From contig JOGW01000007.1 of the NCBI GenBank assembly GCA_000721375.1, forward strand, positions 360,890 to 424,889: a stretch of 64,000 nucleotides of DNA. The letters are read 5' to 3'. Both the position numbers and the translations under genes were made by a program. Origin of the DNA: Streptomyces sp. NRRL B-3428 (GTDB lineage Bacteria; Actinomycetota; Actinomycetes; Streptomycetales; Streptomycetaceae). Below the pieces are notes generated by a model. That model was given only the letters and a program-made list of their open reading frames with translations. It did no database searches and was not told the DNA's origin. Of this stretch, positions 1-8,769 are shown piece after piece; position 1 is the first letter of the stretch; each line of letters starts with the position of its first letter.

Positions 1-1464
1 GGGCCCGCTCATCCGCACCGGTCCGGTGCGCGGCCTCGGCCCTCCGGCGACCGCGCCCATCTCCAGGTTCCAGGTCGTGCTCGACCGGCCGGTGACCAGC
101 TTGCGTACGTCGACCACCGTCTCGAAGCCGGCCCGGTCGTAGTTGTGCAGCCCCTGGCGCGAGGCGAGCGTCGCCTCGCGCGAGGCGCGCGTACGCAGCT
201 TCAGCGGCAGTGCGCGGCGTCCGGCCCGCAGCCACGCGATCCTGGCGCGGGCCGCGATCCGGCCGGGCGGCAGATTGCGTACGTAGGCATGGCCGGTCAG
301 CCGGAGCCCGCCGTCCTCGTCCCAGGCGGCCCGCGTGATCCTGGCCTCCAGGGGCAGGTCCGCACGGCTCACGGCGGTGGTGCGGGCCGGCAGCGGTGCG
401 GTCAGGACCGGGAACTCGGCTCGCCGTCCGCGCCAGGTGCGGCGGGCGCGGAAGGCATGGTGGTTGGCCTTCTGGAACGCCATGAAGGCGAGCAGTTCTT
501 CGATACGGCGCTCGCGGATGAGCCGCCAGCGCACCCGCAGCCCGAGCGGCAGTGCGTCGAGGACCGCCGGCTCGATGGTGTCCACGAAGGAGTTGGCCTC
601 ATCGATGAAGGCCTGGTGGTAGGCGCCGTCCCCGTCGGGCAGCGCCTCCATGAACATCCACAGGTCGCCGGAGACGACGCTCTCGTCGTAGCGCCGTTTG
701 GCCTCGGCCCACCGGTTGTCCTCGGGCGCCTGCGCGAGCCGGTCGCCCAGATAGCGGCTGGCCGCCGTCACCGAGGCGGCGCGGTCCTTGATGGCCCGTG
801 GCACGGCACGCCGGTTGGAGATCGAACCGTCCCGGTCGCGCCACAGGTACACGGTGTCGGCGAGCACGTCGACACTGCGCGCCTCGAAGTGCGCGGGCAG
901 CACCACCGGGATGTCCTCGAAGAGCACCCCCTCGGGGAAGGCGAAGGCGTGCCGGTCCCAGAAGTCCCGCCGGAAGACCTTGTTGCAGGCGATGCGGTCG
1001 CCGAGCAGCTGCCAGTCCCGGGTGACGTGGGTGGCGCTGCGCGTGGTGGCCATCACCTTGCGGAACATCGGCGACTGCTGCTGAGAGCCGTCCGCGCGCA
1101 GCCGGTGGACGTTGCCCGTCACGAAGTCGGAGCCGCTCTCGCCGAGCATGGCGAGCATCCGCTCGTACGCCTCTGCCGGGATCACGTCGTCGCTGTCCAC
1201 GAAGGCCAGATGGACGCCGCGTGCTTCGCGCACTCCCGCGTTGCGGGCCGCGCCGAGCCCGGCGTTGGCCTGGTCGACGAGGCGGAAGCGGTGGTCACCG
1301 TCGGCGAACCGCCGGGCGATCTCCTGGCTTGCATCCGTGGAGCCGTCGTTGACCATGACGACTTCGAGATCGGTCATGCTCTGCCCGGCCAGCGATTCGA
1401 GGCAGGCGCCGAGGTAGTCCTCGACGTTGTAGATGGGGACGACGACGCTGAGGCGGGCTGTCAT
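1..1464 (-). CDS. GT2 glycosyltransferase, probably the N-terminal part of a GT2-TagF fusion (3' end outside window)
   Basis: The protein begins MTARLSVVVPIYNVEDYL and stays open for 488 codons to the window edge, so only its start is present. It has the GT-A fold signatures of family 2: an N-terminal SVVVPIYN strand, VNDGSTD, and the metal-binding FVDSDD. It runs colinear with the first ~490 residues of the 1162-residue protein at 14158-17646, including the WDED(G)xLR(L/I)(T/S)GxAYVRNL segment that follows the GT2 domain there. I therefore infer that a TagF-like polymerase domain follows beyond the edge; that part is not visible. A purine-rich GGAAGGAA lies about 12 nt before the ATG. The role is transfer of an activated sugar or polyol phosphate at the cytoplasmic face during cell-wall glycopolymer assembly. 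The substrate is unknown. Confidence 0.85.
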   Translation of the reverse strand, partial: MTARLSVVVPIYNVEDYLGACLESLAGQSMTDLEVVMVNDGSTDASQEIARRFADGDHRFRLVDQANAGLGAARNAGVREARGVHLAFVDSDDVIPAEAYERMLAMLGESGSDFVTGNVHRLRADGSQQQSPMFRKVMATTRSATHVTRDWQLLGDRIACNKVFRRDFWDRHAFAFPEGVLFEDIPVVLPAHFEARSVDVLADTVYLWRDRDGSISNRRAVPRAIKDRAASVTAASRYLGDRLAQAPEDNRWAEAKRRYDESVVSGDLWMFMEALPDGDGAYHQAFIDEANSFVDTIEPAVLDALPLGLRVRWRLIRERRIEELLAFMAFQKANHHAFRARRTWRGRRAEFPVLTAPLPARTTAVSRADLPLEARITRAAWDEDGGLRLTGHAYVRNLPPGRIAARARIAWLRAGRRALPLKLRTRASREATLASRQGLHNYDRAGFETVVDVRKLVTGRSSTTWNLEMGAVAGGPRPRTGPVRMSGP

Positions 1465-1574
1465 GCGCTGCGCACATTCCTTCCGGAGAACGGCGTTGGA
1501 CCTTCGCGTTAACAACCGGTGTCCGCACCACGGGTCACCCGGGCTGAGCCATACGGGTGATCAAAAGGAGCGGC

Positions 1575-1597
1575 CCCCGTGCGGGGAAGGCACGGGG
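1575..1597 (-). terminator. Hairpin downstream of the TylF-type methyltransferase
   Basis: There is a perfect 8-bp stem (CCCCGTGC/GCACGGGG) with a 7-nt loop. On the minus strand it is followed by CTCCTTTTGA. It lies about 35 nt past the stop of the gene at 1632-2447 and fits a modest intrinsic terminator. Confidence 0.5.
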
Positions 1598-1631
1598 ACC
1601 GGTCGTCAACTCGGAGTTTGGAAGCGGGAGT

Positions 1632-2447
1632 TCACGGCTTGACCGCGATGCGCCCCTCGTCCATCCGCAGCAGCAGCAGCCGCTCCCCCGTCTTCTCCAG
1701 GAACTCGTCCACGGCCTGGCGCGAACCCTGCCAGTAGCCGTAGTCGTCGATCAGCAGGACGCCGCCGGGCACCAACCGCTCGTAGAGGTGGTCGAGTTCG
1801 TGCTTGGTGGAGGCGTACCAGTCGGTGTCGAGCCGCAGGATCGCGATCTGCTCGGGGGCCTCGCCGGGCACGGTGTCCTCGACCTTGCCCTGGACGTAGT
1901 GCACCCGCTCGGCCGGGTAAGGCACGTTCTCGAAGCCGGACTTGACGTCGTCGAGCGTGGCGACGGCCCAGATCGGACGGTCCTTGCCCTGGACGGCGAG
2001 GAGGTCGGCGGCGGACTTTCCGTCGCGTCGCAGATCCTCTTCGGTGGGCTCGGTCATGCCCTCGTACGTGTCGAAGAGGTACAGATCGCGGTCGCTGACA
2101 CCACAGTTGAGCAGGGTCTTCGCGCAGGCCTGCATCGAACCGCCGCGCCAGACCCCGCACTCGACGATGTCGCCGGGGATGTTGTGCTTCACGACATGCC
2201 GGGTCGCGAGGATGAAGGCGTTCAGACGCTCCGGCGAGGTCATGGTCCAGGGCTTGACCGCGCGGATCGTGTCCTTCGCCTCGTCGTCGTAGTCGACGGG
2301 GAGGTTGAGCCCCTTGGGCTTCGCCTTGGCCGCCGGAGCGGACGCGGCCTTGGGAGCGGCTGCCCGCGGCTCGGGCACTCCCGGCCGCGAGAGCTGGTAG
2401 CCGGTGAGGGTGCGCAGGGTGCCGTTGACGGCGTTCTTCCATGCCAT
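1632..2447 (-). CDS. TylF/MycF-family SAM-dependent O-methyltransferase
   Basis: This 271-residue protein has the macrocin O-methyltransferase (TylF/MycF) family layout. It shows IVECGVWRGGS as the SAM-binding loop near residue 95, the acidic LYLFDTYEGM strand, and LRLDTDWYAST followed by LIDDYGYWQG near the C-terminus, which in this family carry the metal-binding acidic residues. About 55 N-terminal residues, rich in Ala and Pro, precede the domain. Characterised relatives methylate sugar hydroxyls. Here it sits among glycosyltransferases, so methylation of a glycopolymer sugar is the best inference. It could equally act on an unrelated small molecule. It has its own 5' gap (2448-2561, relatively AT-rich, likely promoter) and a hairpin behind it. 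Confidence 0.85.
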   Translation of the reverse strand: MAWKNAVNGTLRTLTGYQLSRPGVPEPRAAAPKAASAPAAKAKPKGLNLPVDYDDEAKDTIRAVKPWTMTSPERLNAFILATRHVVKHNIPGDIVECGVWRGGSMQACAKTLLNCGVSDRDLYLFDTYEGMTEPTEEDLRRDGKSAADLLAVQGKDRPIWAVATLDDVKSGFENVPYPAERVHYVQGKVEDTVPGEAPEQIAILRLDTDWYASTKHELDHLYERLVPGGVLLIDDYGYWQGSRQAVDEFLEKTGERLLLLRMDEGRIAVKP

Positions 2448-2561
2448 ACGCGCGGACCCTACGCGGAATTCCCTCCACAGTCACTTTGCGTCAACTTGCG
2501 GTTACTCACCGTACGTTGGGGTGGGCGGCTGGTGTCGCCCGGCCGCCTCCCGGCGGACCGC

Positions 2562-3266
2562 TCAGCCGACCTGCTGCGGAACCGCGCCACCAGGCACGCA
2601 GCCGGCCCGCGCGGGCAGCGGCTTCGGCGCGGGAACACCGTCGACTCCCCCGATCCGGTTGGCCCACCAGCAGGTCACTCCGCGTACGACGCGCATCCGC
2701 AGCGCCGGGTAGGACACCGGCCGTTCGAAGACCCCCACCGAGTCGCCCCAGTACGCGTTCTTCGCGTCGATGCCCGGGTAGTCGTGCCGGATCCCCTGGA
2801 ACGGCGGGAAGTCCGTGTGCACTTCCTTGAGCGTGAGCCCCGACCACGCGGCGAGCGCACGGAATCCGTCCGGGTAGTACCGCCAGCAGTCCTGCGCGTC
2901 GTGCACATGGCCGCGCGAGGGTGCGGTGATGAAGGCGCGGCCGCCCGGCTTGAGCACCCGCGCGATCTCCAGCATCGTCCCCCAGAAGAAGGGGATGTGC
3001 TCGAACGCCTGCCCCGACAGCACGAAGTCGGCGCTGCGCGACTTCACGGGGATGCGGTACGGCCGGGTCATCACGCGGTCGACGTTGCGCCCGTCGAGCA
3101 CGTCCACTCCGACGTAGTCGATGTCGCGCCCTTCGAGCAGCGCCCTGTGGGTGCGGACCTGACGGTCGGAGATACGCGATCCCAAGTCCACGACTCGGGA
3201 TCGCCCTTGGGCGGGCATGTACTGCTCGACGCAGAGCTTCATGTGGGCGTAGGCGGAAGGGTGCAT
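2562..3266 (-). CDS. Class I SAM-dependent methyltransferase
   Basis: This 234-residue protein starts MHPSAYAHMKLCVEQYMP. The ATG at 3266 was chosen because GAGAGGA lies 6-8 nt upstream. Features of the Methyltransf_11 type are VVDLGSRISDR as the nucleotide loop (glycine-poor), DYVGVDVLDGRNVD, FVLSGQAFEHIPFFW as the post-II/motif III region, and VLKPGGRAFITAPSRG as motif IV. The acceptor cannot be read. Adjacency to GT2 enzymes suggests a sugar or polymer-end modification, but an aglycone methyltransferase is equally possible. The C-terminal ~35 residues are low in recognisable structure. Confidence 0.75.
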   Translation of the reverse strand: MHPSAYAHMKLCVEQYMPAQGRSRVVDLGSRISDRQVRTHRALLEGRDIDYVGVDVLDGRNVDRVMTRPYRIPVKSRSADFVLSGQAFEHIPFFWGTMLEIARVLKPGGRAFITAPSRGHVHDAQDCWRYYPDGFRALAAWSGLTLKEVHTDFPPFQGIRHDYPGIDAKNAYWGDSVGVFERPVSYPALRMRVVRGVTCWWANRIGGVDGVPAPKPLPARAGCVPGGAVPQQVG

Positions 3267-3354
3267 CAGGGGTCCTCTCGGATGGTTTCCCCCCTCAACT
3301 GCCGCGCACCGGGCCGGGCTACGGTCTGCGTCAAGTTGGGTACATTCGTGCCGT

Positions 3355-3393
3355 GTCCGCGGGCAGCGCACCCGGCTGCGGATTCCCGCGGAC
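3355..3393 (-). terminator. Strong hairpin downstream of the GT2 gene at 3422-4990
   Basis: There is a perfect 9-bp outer stem (GTCCGCGGG at 3355-3363 with CCCGCGGAC at 3385-3393). An inner GCAGC/GCTGC pairing is also possible. It begins 29 nt past the stop codon at 3422. No T-tract follows, as is common for streptomycete terminators. Confidence 0.55.
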
Positions 3394-3421
3394 CCGGTGG
3401 CGGCCGAGAAGGCGTTCCGTG

Positions 3422-4990
3422 TCAGGCCCACGTCCGCAGCAGCTGCGGCAGGGGCAACAGGAGCACGTCGATGTGGAGTTCGGCCGCGCCCTCGGACGTG
3501 GCAAGACCGATCCCGTACGCCCTCATCCGGTGCCGCTGCGGCCGGGCCCCGGCGGCGTCCCCGGGCACGTCCGCGAACAGGACGGGCAGGCTCTCACCGA
3601 GTGCGGCGGCGGTGAGGCGTACCGTGCAGCGTTCCCAGGGCGTTCGCTTCGCCGGGAACAGATCGGCGAGCGGAATCCCGGTCCGTACGAGACTGCCGTC
3701 GCCGTCGGCCGTCACCTCCGCGCTGTACGAGCGCGCCACTCGCTCACCCGCCCGCTCCAGGATCGCCTCGGCACGCACCACTCCCAAGGCGGCCAGATCG
3801 GGCAGTGAGCTGCGCGCCTCCAGATGGAGGCGGCCGTCGACCACACCGGTCTGGACCGGACCGAGGTCCTGCTCGGCGAACCGCTTGCGGGTCTGCCCGG
3901 TGATGTCGAACCAGGCATCGGGCAGGGCGAGTTCGCCGGCGCGGAAGCAAGGGTGCCCCGCGTAGGCCCGCTCCCCGTCCACCACGACCGCGGGACCGCC
4001 GTCCCGCAGGCACTCCAACACGGCGATCATGGCGTCGAGTTCGCCCTTCTCGGCGAGCCGGAGCAACAGCACCTGGTCCACCGAGAGCTTCCGCAGGGCG
4101 TAGTCGCTCGCGTACTCGGCATGAAGGGCGCCCACCCCGTCGCAGACGGCGCGCTGCACCTCGGCGTCGAGTTCGAGGAACTCCGCGCCGATCAGCCGCG
4201 CCACCTCCCACGTGAAGTGCCGCTGGTGAATCCACTCCCGCCCACGCCCCGGCTCCGAAAGCCGCCGCGTGAGCTCGAAGAGCTGCCGGGTGCCGCGCAG
4301 CCGGTCGAGGGCGCGGTAGGAGACCGTGGCGTTCGTCGCGTCGTCACGGCGTACGGCGAAGTAGTAGTCGTAGTCGGCGAGTACGGTGATGCGCCCGGCC
4401 CTGAAGCAGGCCTCGAGCGTGAACGGCTGATCGCTCAGGACCGGCAGCTCCTCGCTGAACCGCAGACCGTGCCGCTCGATCAACTCCCGGCGGAACAGCT
4501 TGGTGTTGGAGAGCGCCCAGGGCAGCGCGGAGTCGTACAGCGTCACCTCGTCACGGCTCTCGGCGAAGACCGCCTTGGACACCCAGCGCCCGTTCACCCC
4601 GACCATCCGCCCGAGCACGACGTCGCTGCCGAGCCGGTCGGCGGCGTCCACCATGCGCTCCAGCGCCTCGGTGCCCAGACAGTCGTCGGCGCCGACGAAG
4701 AACACATACCGGCCGCGCGCCAGGTCGAGTGCCCGGTTGCTGGGTGCGGCCGGGCCGCCCGAGTTCTCCTGGCGTACGACGGTGAGGACACCGGGGTGCA
4801 GCTCGGCGAACCGCTGAAGTTCCTTGTCGCCGCCGTCCGTCGAGCCGTCGTCGACGGCCACGATCTCGATCCGGCCGGTCCCGATCGTCTGCGAGACCAG
4901 CGAGGTCAGACAGTCGGTCAGATACGGCATGGTGTTGTACACAGCGACGATCACACTGACATCCGGCACATTGCCGGGGGTGTTGGGCAT
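3422..4990 (-). CDS. GT2 glycosyltransferase with C-terminal accessory domain
   Basis: This protein has 522 residues from the ATG at 4990. The frame stays open to 5131, but starting at MPNTPGNVPDVSVIVAVYN puts the first strand of the GT-A fold at the usual distance. Motifs are VSVIVAVYN, VDDGSTDGG, and VGADDCLG as the DxD equivalent near residue 100. After ~300 residues of GT2 and helical linker comes a beta-rich C-terminal section (about 370-522), comparable in position to the tails of the GT2 proteins at 21376 and 30992. Family 2 enzymes of this size with such tails build teichoic acid or capsule chains. No clear Shine-Dalgarno is seen at the chosen start, so GTG or ATG codons up to 140 nt upstream remain possible. 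Confidence 0.8.
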   Translation of the reverse strand: MPNTPGNVPDVSVIVAVYNTMPYLTDCLTSLVSQTIGTGRIEIVAVDDGSTDGGDKELQRFAELHPGVLTVVRQENSGGPAAPSNRALDLARGRYVFFVGADDCLGTEALERMVDAADRLGSDVVLGRMVGVNGRWVSKAVFAESRDEVTLYDSALPWALSNTKLFRRELIERHGLRFSEELPVLSDQPFTLEACFRAGRITVLADYDYYFAVRRDDATNATVSYRALDRLRGTRQLFELTRRLSEPGRGREWIHQRHFTWEVARLIGAEFLELDAEVQRAVCDGVGALHAEYASDYALRKLSVDQVLLLRLAEKGELDAMIAVLECLRDGGPAVVVDGERAYAGHPCFRAGELALPDAWFDITGQTRKRFAEQDLGPVQTGVVDGRLHLEARSSLPDLAALGVVRAEAILERAGERVARSYSAEVTADGDGSLVRTGIPLADLFPAKRTPWERCTVRLTAAALGESLPVLFADVPGDAAGARPQRHRMRAYGIGLATSEGAAELHIDVLLLPLPQLLRTWA

Positions 4991-5154
4991 GCCCTGCAAA
5001 CGACCGAGCGCGCCGCTCGTTGCACGGCCGCCGACGGAGCCTGCCGCATCAAGTGACGCTGCGTACACGCGAATCGCCTCTGGATACCCGACAATTGGGA
5101 TTAACGTTACGTAATGCATAGAAATGGTCACGCTACGTGCTAGCGTGCCGGATC

Positions 5155-6528
5155 ATGTCAGCACCACCGGACGGGCGGCCGGGACGCCCTCGCCGCCATC
5201 TCCTGTACGTCGCCATCGGCTTCCCACCCGCCGCGAAGAGCTCCACCTACCGCTTGCGCGAGACGGCCAACCAGATGTGCGCCGCGGGCTGGGACGTGAC
5301 CGTGGTGACCATCGCACGGGACTCCTGGGAGCTGGAGGCCGGCATCGACCCGACCCTCCTCGACGGGGTCGATCCCCGGGTGCGAGTGATCGAACTCCCG
5401 TTGCGCAGAGCCGATCTGGAGACGGATCTCCGCCGCTTCCCGGAGGCTCGCGCCGTCGATCCCGCGGGCTGGGTCAAGCGGTTGCGGGTACGGAACCAGG
5501 AGTCCTTCCCCGAACCCGCCTTCGGAGCCTGGCGGCAGGCCCTGGAGCGTGCGGCCGTCGATCTGCACCGGACCCGGCCCGTCGACCTGACCCTGGTCAC
5601 CAGCACGCCCTACGTGACGCTCTCCGCGGCCTGGGCCCTGTGGAAGGAGCACCAGGTCCCGTACGCCGTCGACTTCCGCGACGGATGGTCGGTGGACGTC
5701 GTGGGCACCAAGGTGGCCTTCGGCCCGGACAGTCCCGAGGGACGCTGGGAGCGGAAGGTGCTCGACGAGGCGGTCTCGCTCTGGGTCGTCAACGACGCCA
5801 TCGCCGAGCACTACCGCACGCGCTACCCGCACCTGGCCGACCGGGTGTCGGTGGTACGCAACGGCTACGACGCCGGCAGCGTGCCCGACGTGACCGCACG
5901 CCAGGCCTCGCAACGCCCCCTCACCTTCGGCTATCTGGGCGTGATCAGCTCCCCGGCCGGGCATCTGCGGACCCTGCTCGACGCGTGGCGCGAAGCCCGC
6001 GCGAGCGAACCGCTGCTGGCGGACGCGCGCTTCGAGGTGCGCGGCCACAGCGGCTTCGGTGCCGAACGGGGCGGCGGGCAGAAGATCGAGCTGCTGCGGC
6101 AGGCCGAGAAGGCGGGGGTGCACTTCGGCGGCCCGGTCAAGAAGGCGGAGGTCGCCGGTGTGTACTCCGGCTGGGACGCGCTGGTCCTTCTCGTGATCGG
6201 CGGGCGGTACATGACGTCCGGGAAGGTCTACGAGTACGCCGCGACCGGGCTGCCCATCGTCTCGGCGCACGCCGTGGACCATGACGCCTCCCACGTTCTG
6301 GACGGGCACCCGCTGTGGACCGGCGCCTGTGGCCTGGACCGGAAGAAGCTCGTCGAAGGCTTCGCCCACGCGGCCCGTCTCGCCATCGCGACCGGCCCCG
6401 AGCAGCGGCTCGCCGCGCAGCACCACGCGCGACGCCACGAGCGCTCCGCGCTGATGGCGGCCGGGGCACGTGACCTCACCGCGCGCATGGACCGCCGGAC
6501 CGTGCTCTGCGGAGGAACAACCTCGTGA
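5155..6528 (+). CDS. GT4-type glycosyltransferase
   Basis: This 457-residue protein has a GT-B layout. The N-terminal Rossmann half opens with HLLYVAIGFPPAAKSSTYRL; the C-terminal half holds VSVVRNGYDAG, LTFGYLGVISS and the donor-binding KVYEYAATGLPIVS. No Shine-Dalgarno precedes the ATG. A TAGCGT hexamer ends 8 nt upstream and could be the -10 box of a leaderless transcript, which is an inference. It is divergent from the GT2 gene at 3422-4990 and overlaps the next gene by 4 nt (GTGA), so the two are surely co-transcribed. It probably adds a sugar to a lipid-linked intermediate in the cytoplasm. Sugar and acceptor are unknown. Confidence 0.85.
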   Translation: MSAPPDGRPGRPRRHLLYVAIGFPPAAKSSTYRLRETANQMCAAGWDVTVVTIARDSWELEAGIDPTLLDGVDPRVRVIELPLRRADLETDLRRFPEARAVDPAGWVKRLRVRNQESFPEPAFGAWRQALERAAVDLHRTRPVDLTLVTSTPYVTLSAAWALWKEHQVPYAVDFRDGWSVDVVGTKVAFGPDSPEGRWERKVLDEAVSLWVVNDAIAEHYRTRYPHLADRVSVVRNGYDAGSVPDVTARQASQRPLTFGYLGVISSPAGHLRTLLDAWREARASEPLLADARFEVRGHSGFGAERGGGQKIELLRQAEKAGVHFGGPVKKAEVAGVYSGWDALVLLVIGGRYMTSGKVYEYAATGLPIVSAHAVDHDASHVLDGHPLWTGACGLDRKKLVEGFAHAARLAIATGPEQRLAAQHHARRHERSALMAAGARDLTARMDRRTVLCGGTTS

Positions 6529-8663
6529 CCGACATCCTGTTGATCGCCGCCAACCGTCCCGAACCAGGTGTGTTCACCGATGCTGTGAGCGCTCTGCGAG
6601 AGCTCGGCGCGACCGTACGACTGGCCGTCGGCTTCGAACTGGGTGACGAGGACGAGGCCTTGGCGCGTGCGGGCGTCGAGCTCCACCAGCTCCCGCCCAC
6701 CTTCCATGGTCGGTCGTCCGTGGTGCGCCGCGAAGCCGAGCACGTGACTCCCGGCGAACGTCTGTGGCTGCGCTCGGCACCGGACGGCCGGTTGCGTTCG
6801 CTGGCCCGCGAGGCCCGGATGCTGGTCGCGCTCGACGCGGATGCCGTGTACATGGTGTGGCGTCTTGCCCGGCGTCACCGCGGGGCGAGGGCGCTGTTCG
6901 GCGTGCTGCCCGCCGTGCGCGCGGTGCGCTGCGACCTGGACCTCACACCCGCGAACCGGTTCCGCGCCGCGCTGCCCTCCCCCGCGGTCCTGGCGGGCGA
7001 CGCGCGGCGCGCGGCCCGCCGGCTACCGGGCAACCTGGTACGTGCCGGCACCGTACGACGGGTGATGCGCACACCTGCGGGTGCCCGCATGTGGCGCTCC
7101 TTGGTGGCGCTTCCCGCGCTGCCCCAGCGCACCCGGGCCACCCTCGGCCGGCACGTGGCCGAAGGCATGCACTGGGCCGGCCGGCCGTCCGGAGCCGCCC
7201 TGACCCTGCTCGAATCCGGGCACCGGGTGGCGGACCTGGAACTGCGTACCGCCCTGTACGACGAGGCGGCAAAGGCCGAGATCGGCGCGGGCCTCGCGCC
7301 GCGTGCGCTGCCGGATGCCGTCGCGGCCTGGCTGCGGCTGGCCGACCGCAGGCTCGCCGAGGGCGACCGCATCGAGGCGGCCACCGCCCTGCACAACGCG
7401 CTTCCGCTCGCCTTCCACCGCTCCGTGCACATCGACCGGCTGACCTCACCGCTCGCCGATGACGTCCACGGCTTCACCGGTCCCCTCCTGGCCTCGCGAG
7501 CGCTCGACACCGTGGCCGCCGCGGCACGCGGGCGCGCGACGCCCGCTGCGGCGCCGCCCGCGGACCGCCCGCTTCGGCTGCTGGTGGTCACGAGCACCAA
7601 CGCCAACTTCCTGCAGCTGGTCCTCGAGGAGTACGCCAACCGCCCCGACGTCGAACTGCGCTTCCTCGACCTGTCGCAGAACAAGGAACTGAGCACCATC
7701 TCCTGGTCGCACTGGCGGATCCTGGCCGACCGCCTGGACGCGTACACCGCCTACCGCAACCGGGTCGAACGAGCCATGCGGCCTCATCTGGACTGGGCCG
7801 ACACGGTGTTCCTCGACTGGTGCACCGGGCCTGCCGCGATGCTGACCACCATCGATCCCGGGACGGCACGTGTCGTGCTGCGGTTGCACAGCTACGAGGC
7901 GTTCACCCGCTGGCCGCTGCTCGTCGATTTCTCCCGCGTCGACGAACTCCTCTTCATCGGCGACCACTTGCGTGAGCTGTGCACCTCGTACGTGCCGCAG
8001 CTGGCGGGCGGCGGCGCACCGGCCATGCGGGTGCTGCACAACGCGGTGGACCTGACACCGTTCGCGCGCCCCAAGTCCGACGACGCCCGCTTCACACTCG
8101 GTCTGATCGGGGTCAGCCAGGTCGTCAAGGACCCGATGTGGGCGCTCGACGTCCTGGAACGGGTGCGAGCACACGATGAGCGCTACCGGCTCGTGATCGT
8201 GGGCAACATGATCAGCCCCGAGACCAGCCGCGCCGCCCACGACTACCGGGCCGTGCTGGATGCCCGGCTGGCTCCGCTGGAGCGGATCGGCGCAGTCGAG
8301 CGGCGCGCGCAGACGGACGACGTGGCCCACTGCCTCACCGACATCGGGGTGATCCTCAGCTCGTCGGTACGCGAGAGCCGTCATCTGGCGGTCGTCGAAG
8401 GTGCGGCGAGCGGCGCCGTGCCGGTCGTACGGGACTGGCCCTTCTTCTCCGGTCAGGAGCACGGCGCCCGCACGGCCTACCCGCCCGAGTGGGTCGCGGC
8501 CGATCCCGAGGAGGCGGCCCACCGGATCCTGCGCACCACGTCCGATCCGGAACGGTGGCGGGCCGAGGGCGAGGAATGCGCCAAGCACGCCCTGTCCACC
8601 TGGGACTGGTCGGTGGTCCGCAGGGACTTCGACGAGGTCCTGACCGGTTCGACCGTCCGGTGA
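6525..8663 (+). CDS. Large two-part GT4-like glycosyltransferase
   Basis: This 712-residue protein starts at a GTG with GGAGGA 8 nt upstream and overlaps the preceding stop. Residues about 345-712 look like a GT-B enzyme: RLLVVTSTNANFLQLVL at the domain start, VVLRLHSYEAFTRWP, VLHNAVDLTPF, FTLGLIGVSQVVKDP and SSVRESRHLAVVEGAASGAVPV. Residues 1-330 are a separate region starting DILLIAANRPEPGVF that resembles a degenerate first Rossmann half plus helices; I do not recognise it. Such long proteins occur in actinobacterial envelope clusters next to GT4 genes. It probably acts together with the gene at 5155. A 10-bp hairpin sits on its stop codon. Confidence 0.75.
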   Translation: MTDILLIAANRPEPGVFTDAVSALRELGATVRLAVGFELGDEDEALARAGVELHQLPPTFHGRSSVVRREAEHVTPGERLWLRSAPDGRLRSLAREARMLVALDADAVYMVWRLARRHRGARALFGVLPAVRAVRCDLDLTPANRFRAALPSPAVLAGDARRAARRLPGNLVRAGTVRRVMRTPAGARMWRSLVALPALPQRTRATLGRHVAEGMHWAGRPSGAALTLLESGHRVADLELRTALYDEAAKAEIGAGLAPRALPDAVAAWLRLADRRLAEGDRIEAATALHNALPLAFHRSVHIDRLTSPLADDVHGFTGPLLASRALDTVAAAARGRATPAAAPPADRPLRLLVVTSTNANFLQLVLEEYANRPDVELRFLDLSQNKELSTISWSHWRILADRLDAYTAYRNRVERAMRPHLDWADTVFLDWCTGPAAMLTTIDPGTARVVLRLHSYEAFTRWPLLVDFSRVDELLFIGDHLRELCTSYVPQLAGGGAPAMRVLHNAVDLTPFARPKSDDARFTLGLIGVSQVVKDPMWALDVLERVRAHDERYRLVIVGNMISPETSRAAHDYRAVLDARLAPLERIGAVERRAQTDDVAHCLTDIGVILSSSVRESRHLAVVEGAASGAVPVVRDWPFFSGQEHGARTAYPPEWVAADPEEAAHRILRTTSDPERWRAEGEECAKHALSTWDWSVVRRDFDEVLTGSTVR

Positions 8664-8685
8664 CGGCGAACGAAACCGTCACCGG
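8657..8685 (+). terminator. Perfect 10-bp hairpin overlapping the stop codon of the 712-residue GT gene
   Basis: CCGGTGACGG (8657-8666), a 9-nt loop, and CCGTCACCGG (8676-8685) form an uninterrupted stem that contains the TGA. It probably ends the two-gene GT4 transcript. Confidence 0.6.
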
Positions 8686-8769
8686 GCGCACGGGCCACCG
8701 CCTGGAGGGGGGCCGAGGTCGGGCCCGTATCTTGTGGCGATGCACCACATCGCGGCCGGAGTCTGACGT

